The notes under the pieces are model-generated. The model saw only the letters and a program-made list of their open reading frames with translations. It made no database searches and was not told where the DNA came from. Shown here piece after piece: positions 22,338 through 33,200 of a DNA stretch of 64,000 bases. Every line of letters starts with the position of its first letter. Positions within the stretch are counted from its first letter, which is position 1. The DNA is from Pseudo-nitzschia pungens (Eukaryota > Bacillariophyta > Bacillariophyceae > Bacillariales > Bacillariaceae). Where the stretch lies: the NCBI GenBank assembly GCA_037355855.1, contig CM074763.1:4216001-4280000 (forward strand), given 5' to 3'. A program made the position numbers and the translations under genes.

Positions 22338-22539
22338 AAAGGAAGTGTCGCTGTTGTCAGAGGGAACGAAGCTCGTTGTCGGGTTCGGTATGGTATAGAA
22401 TGTCCGAAATTCAATGTGGTAGGATCCAGTATCCGGAATAGGATAAGATCCAAGAACAGGGAGTTGATATGCCTGGGGAAAATACAGAGGTTGTTGCAGC
22501 TGTATTCGTGACCTTGGTGGAGGTTAAATATTGCTGATC

Positions 22540-23170
22540 GCTGTCTTGTGTGGTTCGAAAACGCCGTCGCCGTTGTTGTTCGAAACTCGAAACGCCGTCG
22601 CCGTTGTTGTTCGAAAGCGCCGTTGTCTGTCGAAAAATTGTCTTTCAAAAACACCGTTAAAACAGTAGTTGCTGAGCGTTGAATTTATGGAGGGACGTTC
22701 TTGTTGTTGTTCGAAAAACGCCGTTGTTGTCGTTGTCGTCCGAAAAACGCCGTTGTTGTCGTTCGAAAACAACGTTCGTGCTGTGGTGTGGATAAATCCG
22801 AGGAAGGTATATCCGGCAAAGGAACAGGGATATATTTGCCTGGTGGATACAAGAGGTGGATACAGCTGTATTCGGAGAATACAGATCTATCAGTGGGAGG
22901 TTATATGTTGTACTTTGCGTCGCGTCGTGATTGGAGAAATAGGTGCAGCAGCAGCAGAATTTTGAAAAATTCTTTCTCCGTCAGTTCTTGGAGTTTCGAG
23001 ACGCCGTTTGTATGGTTATATCCGCAATAACAAGGAGGATAAGAATATCTGGAACGGCTTCGCAACAGGGAGCGTGGGGATCCAGTATAAAATTATTTCT
23101 GTAACAGCGGCGTTTCGTCGTCTTTTCGCCGTCGTCGTTCGTCGTTGTTCCTTGTTGTTTTGCGTGGCTT
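22540..23170. repeat. CG-rich GCCGTTGTTGTTCGAAA repeats in the LTR-N leader
   Basis: Variants of CGAAAACGCCGTCGCCGTTG and TTCGAAAAACGCCGTTGTTG recur around 22555-22770 and again near 22995-23155. This lies between the 5' LTR and the gag-like ORF, so it is leader sequence of the element. No gene is supported. Confidence 0.65.
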
Positions 23171-23216
23171 GTAGATCTCCACTTTGCAAGCTTAAATAAG
23201 CTTGCGACTGTTAATC

Positions 23217-23642
23217 TGTTAAAATGTAGCTGAGCTTAGCTCAGGGAATAAGGAGCAAGCTTGGAGATATTGTTGGTTGTAATGGCAAAGGCATGCAAAC
23301 CGGTTGAGGTGCCGGTCTGTTCTATCGATAGTCTCGGATTCACCACTACGACCAAAGGGGAAGACAGTTGGCCGGATCTATTCTAACTACCACTTGGCAC
23401 AGTCAGTTAGATCCTAGATTTGTAGTTCTACAGGGAGTTGCTGAGGGAGCAGGATGTAGGTATCAAGGTATTCAAATCAGAGTTAAACTAAAGAAGTAAA
23501 GACATCAATCTTGTCAGGGAATCGACGTCGCTGTCTTGTTGTGTTTGCTGCTTGTTTAAAAGCAGTACTGTAAACCCTGTAGAAAACTATTTTGCGCATG
23601 GTGCGCGTATGGGATGAATCGTGTCACGGTTACAATTTAACA
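23217..23642 (-). repeat. 5' LTR of LTR-N
   Basis: 426 bp, no difference seen from 19382-19807. In element orientation the interior begins GATTAACAGTCGCAAG, which is not a TGG-type primer-binding site. Confidence 0.95.
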
Positions 23643-23647
23643 CTCAC
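23643..23647. repeat. TSD, right copy, of LTR-N
   Basis: CTCAC, same as 19377-19381. Confidence 0.93.
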
Positions 23648-23957
23648 CCGGTGCTTCTCCTGCCACGGCCTTTGTCTTCAACCGGTGCTTCTCCTGCCCC
23701 GGCCTTTGTTAACACCGGGTACTTCTACATTCAAGCGCGGCGTTTCAGTTGGTGCTCCCTCACTCCACTGGAGGTTTTCTGCTGTTGATTGCCCTCCACC
23801 GGTGCTTCTCCTGCCCCGGCCTTTGCCCTCAACCGGTGCTTCACCTGCTCCAGCTTTTGTCATCACCTGGCACTTGCACATCCAAGAGGCGTGTCTGCTG
23901 TTGGTCCAACACCCAATTGCCTGCTTTTCCGTTGTTGCTTTGATCTCAACCGGTGCT
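23648..23957 (+). repeat. LINE-A 5' UTR repeat, middle part
   Basis: It continues the CCGGTGCTTCTCCTGCC repeat array from 19381 and ends at the LINE-B insertion site. Bases 23939-23957 are the left TSD of LINE-B (TTTGATCTCAACCGGTGCT). Confidence 0.88.
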
Positions 23958-25489
23958 ACAATTTTGCGACGCGCGATTTTGTCCGACGTTCCGATGTTCC
24001 AGTACTTAAAACACGTAGATTTCTACACAACTTTCCCCTTTGATATCTCACTCACTTCTAAAGCTCCTACAACAAAACCAAGCACTACACCTATCAACAG
24101 AGACCTCCCCTGTCTGATTCTGCTGTTTGTTTGCCTGCTCCTTGCTCCCTTTGGTTGCTTTGGTTGCTTGTTTCCTGTCGGTCGGTCGATCGGCAACAAC
24201 AAGCTTCGGCAGCAAAACAACACATAATTTTCTACAGCAATTGCAGTACTAATTCTACAGCAGCTCTGCTTCAGTTCCGCTTTGTCTCCGAGCTCGGTTT
24301 GGTTTTTTGATCTGTTTTCAAGCCATATTTTTATTTAACGCTATACAGTCTTCCAAGCCCCTTAAGTGATACCCACTTAACGTTCTACATTCTTCAAGGT
24401 CGAACCTACTTAACGTTCTACATTCTTCAAGATTGAACACATATACACCCCCCTTCTAGAAGGTTCCTACTTGCTGATCCCTAAGTATCTGCAAGTTCCC
24501 GCGAGCATATCTTCCAGTTCCCCTTTATTCTAAAGCCAATAGCCCACCTGCTCTTCTAAGTGCCTATCATTTAAGAGCTACCCTGTTTCCTAGTCAAGCC
24601 CCCCAGTCCATAAGTGTTCTCGCTTAAGGCTCCCCCTACTACACCTGTTTTCAAGCCAAGACCAACCGATCCCTAAGTACCTTATACTTATTGCACTCTT
24701 GTTTCCAAGACTACAGCTACTACCGCCCCTTGTTTTCAAGACTACAATTCCCCTGGTCCCTAAGTGTTCGCGAGTTCCCTGATCCCTAAGTGTTTTCGCT
24801 CTTAAGCAACCCCAACTTGAACTTCAAGTTCGACACTGTTTTCACGATACAAGCCTCCCTCTGGTCCCTAGGTGTTTCTACTAAAGCCCCTGTTTTCAAG
24901 CAATCAGCTTCTCTGGTCCCTAAGTGTCTCGCTCAAGGTATTTGTTTTCAAGCCAATTGCCCCCGGATACTGTTTCCACTGCTTCCCTGGTCCCTAAGTG
25001 TCTCGCTCAAGGTCCCTGTTTCCAAGCCAATTGCCCCTGGATACTGTTTCCACTTATAAGTACTTGCGAGTTTGAACTTCAAGTTCCCTCCTGAGCCTTT
25101 TACGTGTGCCCTGCCATTGATATCTCCGGTCCCTAAGTGTTCCTACTAAAGCCCCTGTTTTCACGCAAGCAGCTTCCCTGGTTTAATTGCCTCGCTCAAG
25201 GTCACGCCAGTTTGTTTCTACACGATTTGCAGTCCCTACCAGGCCTTTGATACAAGCCAGTTGTCGGTTTCTACAGTCTGTTTCTACACGATTTGCAGGA
25301 GTCTACAGGAGTTTCTAAATTTAGTAACTCCAGAGCACCTCTGTGGGTTTCGAACGTGCCTTTTCTGGTAGTGCTCCAGTTTTTTTGGATCCCCTGGAGT
25401 TTTTTTCCTGTTCAGACCAACGTTGGACCTGTTGTTGCTGCTGTACCTTGGTTCAAACCCAGCGTACAACCCCAAGCTATCCATCCCGC

Positions 25490-26920
25490 AGTCAGGCTCC
25501 CAGCAGTCAAGCTCTCAGCAGTCAGCCCACCAGCAGTCAGCCCACCAGCAGTCAGCCCACCAGCAGTCAGCCCACCAGCAGTCAGCCCACAAGCCGTCAG
25601 CCCACCAGCAATCAGCCCACCAGCAGTCAGCTCATCAGCAGTCAGCCCACCAGCAGTCAGCCCACCAGCAGTCGGCCCACCAGCAGTCAGCCCATCAGCA
25701 GTCAGCCCACCAGCAGTCAGCTCCCCAGCAGTCAGCTCCCCAGCAGTGAGCCCATCAGCAGACAGGCCACCAGCAGTCAGCCCACCAGCAGTCAGCCCAC
25801 CAGCAGTCAGCCCACCAGCAGTCAGCCCACCAGCAGTCAGCCCACCAGCAGTCAGCTCACCAGCAGTCAGCTCACCAGCAGTCAGCCCACCAGCAGTCAG
25901 CCCACCAGCAGTCAGCCCACCAGCAGTCAGCCCACCAGCAGTCAGCCCACCAGCAGTCAGCTCACCAGCAGTCAGCTCACCAGCAGTCAGCCCACCAGCA
26001 GTCAGCCCACCAGCAGTCAGCCCACCAGCAGTCAGCCCACCTGCAGTCAGCCCACCAGCAGTCAGCTCCCCAGCAGTCAGCCCACCAGCAGTCAGCCAAC
26101 CAGCAGTCAGCTCACCAGCAGTCAGCCCACCAGCAGTCAGCCCACCAGCAGTCAGCCCACCAGCAGTCAGCTCACCAGCAGTCAGCCCACCAGCAGTCAG
26201 CCCACCAGCAGTCAGCTCACCAGCAGTCAGCCCATCAGCCGCCAGCTCACCAGCAGTCAGCCCACCAGCAGTCAGCCCACCAGCAGTCAGCTCACCAGCA
26301 GTCAGCTCACCAGCAGTCAGCCCACCAGCAGTCAGCCCACCAGCCGTCAGCCCATCAGCAGTCAGCTCACCAGCAGTCAGCTCACCAGCAGTCCGCTCAC
26401 CAGCAGTCAGCCCACCAGCAGTCAGCCCATCAGCTGTCAGCCCACCAGCAGTCAGCCCACCAGCAGTCAGCTCCCCAGCAGTCAGCCCACCAGCAGTCAG
26501 CTCACCAGCAGTCAGCCCACCAGCAGTCAGCCCACCAGCAGTCAGCTCACCAGCAGTCAGCTCACCAGCAGTCAGCCCACCAGCAGTGAGCTCCCAACCA
26601 GTCAGCCCACCAGCAGTCAGCCCACCAGCAGTCAGCCCACCAGCAGTCAGCTCACCAGCAGTCAGCCCACCAGCAGTCCGCTCACCAGCAGTCCGCTCAC
26701 CAGCAGTCAGCCCACCAGCAGTCAGCCCATCAGCAGTCAGCTCACCAGCTGTCAGCTCACCAGCAGTCAGCCCACCAGCAGTCAGCTCACCAGCAGTCAG
26801 CCCATCAGCAGTCAGCTCACCAGCAGTCAGCCCACCAGCAGTCAGCTCACCAGCAGTCAGCCCACCAGCAGTCAGCTCACCAGCAGTCAGCCCACCAGCA
26901 GTCAGCCCACCAGCGGTCAG
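25490..26920 (+). repeat. 15-bp minisatellite (about 95 units) in the LINE-B 5' UTR
   Basis: The unit is CAGCAGTCAGCCCAC with CTCAC and CTCCC variants. The unit length is a multiple of three and most frames lack stops, so long ORFs appear in two plus frames and one minus frame. The frame joined to ORF1 has no ATG before 26937, so I read the array as 5' UTR. LINE-A has a different array (CCGGTGCTTC units) at the equivalent place. Confidence 0.9.
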
Positions 26921-26936
26921 CTCCACTTCTGGTACA

Positions 26937-29900
26937 ATGCCTCCGCGGCCCACCTCCCAAACAGCTTCCCGGAAGAAAAGATCTTCCACAACTCCTTCTT
27001 CTGCTAGGTCTGCCTCTGGGACTCGGTCTAACAAGCGCCCATTTGTGCAAAAGACCCCTCCAAGACATTCTAGTGTCACCTCTGCTCTTACTACTCCTTC
27101 TCCTACTCTTGATACCAGATCATCCTCTTCCTCTGCCTCATCAGCCTCTTCATCCTCTATGAATGGGTCTTCTGTTGATGATACGTCTTCATCTTCTTCT
27201 GTGTCCTCATCTGCAGGTGTGCTTTCTGATGTTGATATGCTTGGCACTGAACCTGCTCCAGGGGATTCCTTGAAGACTTCTTCTTCTGCAGGTGTGCTCT
27301 CTGATGTTGAGATGCTTGGCACTGAATCTGCACCAGGGGAATCTGCACCAGGGGACTCTGCACCAGGGGATTCCTTGCCAACTTCTTCTCTGTCAACAGC
27401 TTCTCAGCTAGGCTCCCAGGAGTCAGGTCCTCCGCAGTCAGGTACTCTGTCAGGCTCTCCGTCGTCCGGTGCTTTGCTGTCAGACCCCAAGCTGATAAGC
27501 TCCCAGACCTCAGGTTCCCAGCAGCAGGGCTCCCAGCAGCAGGGCTCCCAGCAGCAGGGCTCCCAGCAGCAGGGCTCCCAGCAGCAGGGATCCCAGCAGT
27601 CAGGACCCCGGCCCCCAGGCTCCCAGCAGCCAGGATCCAACCAGGCAGGCTCCCTGCTGCCAGGCCAACAGACGTCCAGACACACACCAAAGGGCTCTGG
27701 GACCTCAGGCAAGGTCCCTGCTTCCTCCATCCTCAAGCAATCTACTCTTGCCTTTTCCTCTGCCCAGAAAGCTGATCCCTCTCAGCAGCAAGCACGCCAA
27801 TCCCAACGCCAGGAGGCTTTGGCTGCTGCCAACAGGGCTCATTCCGCTTCCTTCTTCTGGTGTTTTTATGGTAAGGGTCCCTGTTCTGGCAAGTCTCCTA
27901 TACCATCTGCAATTCATGCCTTCCGAAAATCTCCAACTGGTAAACGGTTATGGGCTGGGTGTCCAAGCCCTACACACTTTTTCAGCAAGAAGGAGGGTAC
28001 AGACAAAAAATCCATCCATGATATTTGCCGGACTGCCATCCCTCCTGTTTATTGTCAGGTTTTTCCGGACACTCCAGACTGGCGCAATGCCACTGTAGAT
28101 TCCTTGGCCTCTCTTGTCTCTGCTTGCTTTCAAGACTCTGCCCCAGCCTGGACCAAGCAACCACCTGGCCAGGCTCTGAAGAAATGTCTTATTGGTTTGG
28201 TCAAGATGTCTCCTGAGTGTTTTGATGACCTATATTGTGAGGGCAACCTTTTGCCTAGCACTGAAGGCAAAGTATGGTGGGCAGCCAATCAGGTGCTTGG
28301 TTCTCATTGGCATTTCAAGAAGCGACCTCCTACACCTGCGCCACCAGTGGCTGATGATGCTTCCACTTCCAAATCTTCCCCTTCCAAATCAGTGTCCTTT
28401 CTTCCTGGTGGTGGTGATGCTACTGTCTTGTCCTCTTCTGCTGGGCATTTCCTCCAACGCCAAGGGGTTTGCTCCAGTGATTCTAGAGCTCCAGTGGATG
28501 TAACTGCTGGAACCAAGTGTTCTCATAGTTCTTATGTCACTCTGTCCCTACCAAGGTTGATGTCACAACACCCTGGGGAACTTTATGATGAGCTGCTCAA
28601 GTCTCTCAAGGAAGCTTTGGATCTTCTATGGACTGTTGACAAGCGCCTGGTGTTGTATGTTTTTCCCTCCAGAGCCAGGCTCAACCCCAAGGCCAAGCCT
28701 GTTACCAAGTTTTGGACGACTCTTCCTGACAGGAAGACCTTGGAATTGTATGTTGCTCAGCTCTGGCTTCGCAGTAGAACTGCTCCTCATCTACGCTTCT
28801 TTTTGGGACACAGTGCTTCCCTGGAGAAACTCTTTTCAGCACAATTGCTCCAGAGGCTCAGAGACCGTGACATGGACCTGAAATATGACCACATACAGGC
28901 CCCAGTTATTATCACCTGTGGCTTTCTCCTTGGATCTTACATGCAGAGTTTTGATCTTGACCACTACAACGAATTGCTTCAGACTCATCCCAGGTTTCAG
29001 GCATGTCCTATTGCTGTTATCAGGAAGAATATCAGCCTTGACAACTCCAGAACTCCTGATCCCAATCCTGTTCTGGCTGCACATGTTTTATGTGATGCTA
29101 CAAAGCGCGCCCAAACTGTTAAGCTCCTCAAAGCCCAGTTCAATCGGTGCAAACCTTCAGACATTGCCTCTCTCCCTGATGGTAAATTCTACAAGTTTAT
29201 TGAGACAGCTACCAATCCTTCTGACAGACCTCTTCCCCCCTCCAAGCTCAAGACTGTTCGCCAGGCTAAGCACCGCCAAGCTAAATTTATTGAGAGCCAT
29301 GAAACTGCTCCTGTTCTGGGGGTAGTTGATCTTGATCTTCCAGTTGACCTGGGCCAAGGGCTGGGTTTGAAGACACTGCGCAGTGTGCTTCTGGGTATCA
29401 GAACCCGTGACAATTGGTCATGGCCTCTTTTTCTTTCTGTCGATACCAGTTCATACCGAGGCGAGATCCTTGCTTTGTACAATATCACTACCAAGGCTGA
29501 AGCAATGGCCATGTTGTCTTTCCTGCCTATTATACTGGAAGCTCATTATGGTTCTTGTGTTCGACAATGGTTCTCTTCTGAGTGCTTGACTGAAATGGAA
29601 GCTTACCATTGGGATGCTGCTGTCAATTGTGTTGTGGAAACTGAACCTGCTGCAGATCCGATGCAGGATGACTCTCTTCCCTTTTTTGGTGATGGGGATG
29701 CAAGAGATTGGGAACTTGTTGATGATGACTTGTCAGTTGACCTTGCCCCAGACCTCACCTTTGATCTAGATCTGCACTTTAACCTCCAAGCCCGTGATGA
29801 CAGTGGTGGTGGAGGATTTGATGATTCTCAATCCATGGATACTTTAGCAACCGGTACTTCCAATCTCACTGATGTCCAGGCTTCAGCGCCTGCAGGTGGT

Positions 29901-30233
29901 GTTCCTCCTGGAGGTGATCCTTCCAATGTTGCCAAGGCTGATGCCTCTCCTGGTATTCCTCCTGAAGTTCCCCCTGCAGTTCCTGACCCTCCCCAGAATG
30001 CCATGGCTGGTGACCTCCCTGTGGCCTCTCCTGATTCCTCAACTGCAGTTCCTGCTGCCGGTGGTGGGGACGACGCAGCCTCTGCATTGAGGCTTGGAGT
30101 TGCTGCAATTGCATTCACCTCCAGCCATGATGCTAGTGTCAGTGATTTGAGCCATGCCAATGTTTCCACCAAATCAGCTCCGGCAACTCTTCCATCCTTG
30201 CGACAGACTAGGTTTCCTTCTGATCATGGTTAG
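26937..30233 (+). CDS. LINE-B ORF1 protein (1098 aa), function not recognised
   Basis: The first ATG in the frame is at 26937 (MPPRPTSQTASRKKRSS). The first 300 residues are low complexity: basic, then Ser-rich, with a repeated SQQQG motif near residue 190-220. From about residue 300 the sequence is closely matched to LINE-A ORF1 and has features such as FFWCFYGKGP, GCPSPTHFFSKK and SFLPGGGDATVLSSSAGHFL. The C-terminus is acidic with an Asp-rich LSVDLAPDLTFDLDLHF and ends at the TAG overlapping ORF2. No CCHC knuckle or RRM is obvious. ORF1 proteins of LINEs usually bind element RNA, which is inferred here from position only. Confidence 0.8.
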   Translation: MPPRPTSQTASRKKRSSTTPSSARSASGTRSNKRPFVQKTPPRHSSVTSALTTPSPTLDTRSSSSSASSASSSSMNGSSVDDTSSSSSVSSSAGVLSDVDMLGTEPAPGDSLKTSSSAGVLSDVEMLGTESAPGESAPGDSAPGDSLPTSSLSTASQLGSQESGPPQSGTLSGSPSSGALLSDPKLISSQTSGSQQQGSQQQGSQQQGSQQQGSQQQGSQQSGPRPPGSQQPGSNQAGSLLPGQQTSRHTPKGSGTSGKVPASSILKQSTLAFSSAQKADPSQQQARQSQRQEALAAANRAHSASFFWCFYGKGPCSGKSPIPSAIHAFRKSPTGKRLWAGCPSPTHFFSKKEGTDKKSIHDICRTAIPPVYCQVFPDTPDWRNATVDSLASLVSACFQDSAPAWTKQPPGQALKKCLIGLVKMSPECFDDLYCEGNLLPSTEGKVWWAANQVLGSHWHFKKRPPTPAPPVADDASTSKSSPSKSVSFLPGGGDATVLSSSAGHFLQRQGVCSSDSRAPVDVTAGTKCSHSSYVTLSLPRLMSQHPGELYDELLKSLKEALDLLWTVDKRLVLYVFPSRARLNPKAKPVTKFWTTLPDRKTLELYVAQLWLRSRTAPHLRFFLGHSASLEKLFSAQLLQRLRDRDMDLKYDHIQAPVIITCGFLLGSYMQSFDLDHYNELLQTHPRFQACPIAVIRKNISLDNSRTPDPNPVLAAHVLCDATKRAQTVKLLKAQFNRCKPSDIASLPDGKFYKFIETATNPSDRPLPPSKLKTVRQAKHRQAKFIESHETAPVLGVVDLDLPVDLGQGLGLKTLRSVLLGIRTRDNWSWPLFLSVDTSSYRGEILALYNITTKAEAMAMLSFLPIILEAHYGSCVRQWFSSECLTEMEAYHWDAAVNCVVETEPAADPMQDDSLPFFGDGDARDWELVDDDLSVDLAPDLTFDLDLHFNLQARDDSGGGGFDDSQSMDTLATGTSNLTDVQASAPAGGVPPGGDPSNVAKADASPGIPPEVPPAVPDPPQNAMAGDLPVASPDSSTAVPAAGGGDDAASALRLGVAAIAFTSSHDASVSDLSHANVSTKSAPATLPSLRQTRFPSDHG

Positions 30234-33200
30234 ATTTTCTGGTATGAGGTTTGATGGGATGCCTTCCACTCCAAATCCCATCAATGCTTCTACTGTTTCT
30301 CCCCTTTCCTCCTCCGACTCTTCCCCTGTCTCTCAGTTTGTCCAATTAACTCTTCATGGAGACTCTCTTGCTGCTAAGGATTCTGACAGTTTTGGTCACT
30401 CCTTCCCTCAAGCTCCATCCTCTAACTCCACCATCATCACTTTCCAAAACATTGGGCCACAGCGCAGAGCTGCCTTTATGTCCATGTCCAAGCACAACGC
30501 CCGTCAATTTGTCAAGAGCAATGCCAGTGTGGCTCTTTTTGCTGAACATTGTTTGAATGAATCCAAACTCCTGCCATGTGATCTTTTCAATCGGCGCATG
30601 AAGAATATCAGTCCCTCAAGTTTTTCCTACCTTGCCAACAACAAGCATGAAGCTTCTGACTGTTCATGGCTTCAGCCTGGTGGCACAGGGTTTTCCATTG
30701 ATCAACTGTTCAGTTCCCACAAGATTGCCCATGGGGCTGATCCTTCTGGTCTTGGAAGATGGTCCTTTGTCAAGTTTCAGGGCAGGGATGGTTACACTGT
30801 CACTATGTTTTCTGCTTACTGCCCTGTTGAAAATGACAGGGATCTTGGTTCCGTCTGGAATCAACAGTACCGATACTTTCAAGCAGCTGAAAATCTTTTC
30901 AGTCCCAACCCATGCATTCTCTTTCACAGGGATTTGACTGCTGCCCTTCAGGTCTGCCTGGGTGCAGGTGACCAGGTCATTCTTGGGATTGATCAAAATG
31001 CTGATGTTAGGACTGATGGCTTGTCTTTTGAGCTCAAGGCTCTGGGTTTCAGAGAGGCCATTCTTACCCTGCATAGTAAGTCTTCTCCTCCTGCCACTCA
31101 CAACAGAAACACTACCAGAACACCAATTGATGCCATTTGGGTCTCTGAGAATGTTGATGTTCTCAGGGCTGGGTATTGTCCCTTTGGTGGTGCCTATGGT
31201 ATGGAATCTGACCACAGAATGCTTTGGATTGAAGTCTGTAATTGCAGCCTCATGGGCAAACACCTGCCACCTCCCGTGAGCTTCTTTCATTCCAAACTCC
31301 AGTCCTCCCACCCTCATCTGCGCCAACGGTATTTCAAGCGTGTCAGGCACAGCTTTCTCAAGGCTGGAGTGTTTTCTCTCCAAGCTAAGCTGGAACACCT
31401 CCTGGCTCAGTTTCAGTCTGGGGATATTTCTGTGCGCGCTGATCTCATCACCACATATGAAGTCCTCCATGAAACCTCCACCTCTCTCAGGCTCTCTGTT
31501 GAACAAAACCTTTGCCACACTAGAGCTGGTCTGGTTCCATGGTCCCCGAAGCTGCAAGTCTATCGTGATACAATTGAATTTTGGCGGCGTGTTGTTAAGC
31601 TGAGACAGGGTGTGTCCACCAGTCATACTGTTTTGAAAAGGCTGGCATGCAAGCTTTCTCTCTACAAAGGAGAACACAGTGATCTTTCCAGTGCTATCCT
31701 CCACCTGAAACAAGCTTACAGGCAATACCGGGCAGTGAAAAAATTGGCCCCCTCATGGAGAGACTCCTTCAATCAAGGCCTGGTGGATGCACTTCTTGCT
31801 GAAGGCAAACCTCACAACCAGAATGCTTCCCAGATTCGTGCCAGGATGCGCAGGGAACGTCTTCAAAGAGAGCTTGGCCTTGCTGCTCGGTCTATTCGGG
31901 GACGTGTCAACAAGTCAGCTGTCTTGAGAGCTATTGCAGTTGGCCATGATGGTGTTGAACAGGTCTTGGAGTCCCAGTCTACTATGGTTCCAGCTATGGC
32001 TGAATCCAATGTCCGGCGTCAACAGCAGTGTCTTGGCACTCCCTCCATGACTCCCTCCTTCATTCAAGATTTTGGCTACCTCGGCACAGCCCATGCTTCT
32101 GCTCAAGTTCTTGATGGCACATATAATCCTCCTCCTGCCACTGACAAATACCTGTCTGAATTTCTTTCTTGTCTCAAAGTCCCTGCCTCTATTCTGAGTT
32201 TGCCCCTCTTTGACTATTCAGTGTGTCCAGCTGACAATGCTGCTGCCTGGAAACGCCAGAGGGAACGCACAGCAAGTGAACCTTCTTGTTTGAGTTTTGC
32301 CCACCACAAGGCTTTTGCCCAGGATCCCCAGCTGAACAAGTTTGACACTCTACTGAGATCAGTCCCATTGATTGTTGGCTTCTCTCCTTCTGCCTGGCAG
32401 GTCATCACTGATGTTGAGATCTTCAAGAAACCTGGTGAATATAGAGTGGATAAGATGAGGCTCATCCAGTTGATGTCTCCTGAGTTCCAAATCAACAACA
32501 AAATGATTGGCAGATGCATTCTTGCCTACGCTGAACGTGCCAATGCAGTGGCTGTTGATCAACATGGAAGCAGGAAACACCACAAGGCCATCAACACCTG
32601 CCTGAACAAGAAGCTCATCTGTGATGTGTTGAGGCAGAAGCGCAGATCTGGTGCTGTTGCTATGAATGATGCCAAGGGCTGTTATGATAGAATCTCTCAT
32701 CCCATTGCAGGTCTTACTCTCCAGAGCTTTGGTGTTCCTGCACATGTGTGTGAAGTTCTTCTGTCTACTCTGCAACATGCTAAGCACCACATCAAAACTG
32801 GCTTTGGTCGGTCAGGTCCTGTGTATGGTGATGAACCTGTTCCTCTCAGTGGTTGTGGCCAAGGCAATGGTATTGGTCCAACTCTTTGGGCTTTGGTGTC
32901 AACAATTGTCTTCCGAATGATGCAACAGGCTGGGCATGGTGTCCATCTTCTCACTTCATTGTCACTGCAACTGGTTTCTCTTGTGGGTTTTGCCTTTGTG
33001 GATGACACAGATTTGTTTTGTGCTGGCTCTGATTCCTCCACATCTGGTGAGGAATTAGCTGTTGACTTTCAGGAAGCTCTTGACCGGTGGGCTGGTGGGA
33101 TTATTGCCACTGGTGGTGCTATTGAACCTGCCAAATCCTTCTGTTATTTGATTGATTTCAAATGGAATGGATCCGGTTGGGATTATCGTTCCATTGCTGA

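Larger units (their letters stand above)
19382..23642 (-). mobile_element. LTR-N: gag-only LTR retrotransposon with no LTR difference seen
   Basis: Two direct 426-bp LTRs (19382-19807 and 23217-23642) with TGTTAAA/TTTAACA ends show no difference by eye. A 5-bp TSD CTCAC flanks the element. The 3.4-kb interior holds one long ORF (20208-22337, minus) and no protease, RT, RNase H or integrase that I can recognise. This is the layout of a non-autonomous LTR element that depends on another element for copying. The matching LTRs and exact TSD point to a very recent insertion. Confidence 0.92.

Noticed and set aside
25490..26920. CRISPR-like array
   Set aside because: Units of 15 bp abut each other with no unique spacers; it is a minisatellite in a LINE.
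25293..26936. Long Pro/Ala/Val/Ser repeat protein joined to LINE-B ORF1
   Set aside because: The frame has no ATG before 26937 (the apparent start is TTG). The 15-bp unit has almost no stops in several frames, so open frames are expected by chance. LINE-A lacks this array.
25412..27322. 636-aa minus-strand ORF with Thr-Ala-Gly-Gly-Leu repeats
   Set aside because: Antisense translation of the 15-bp array and of ORF1.
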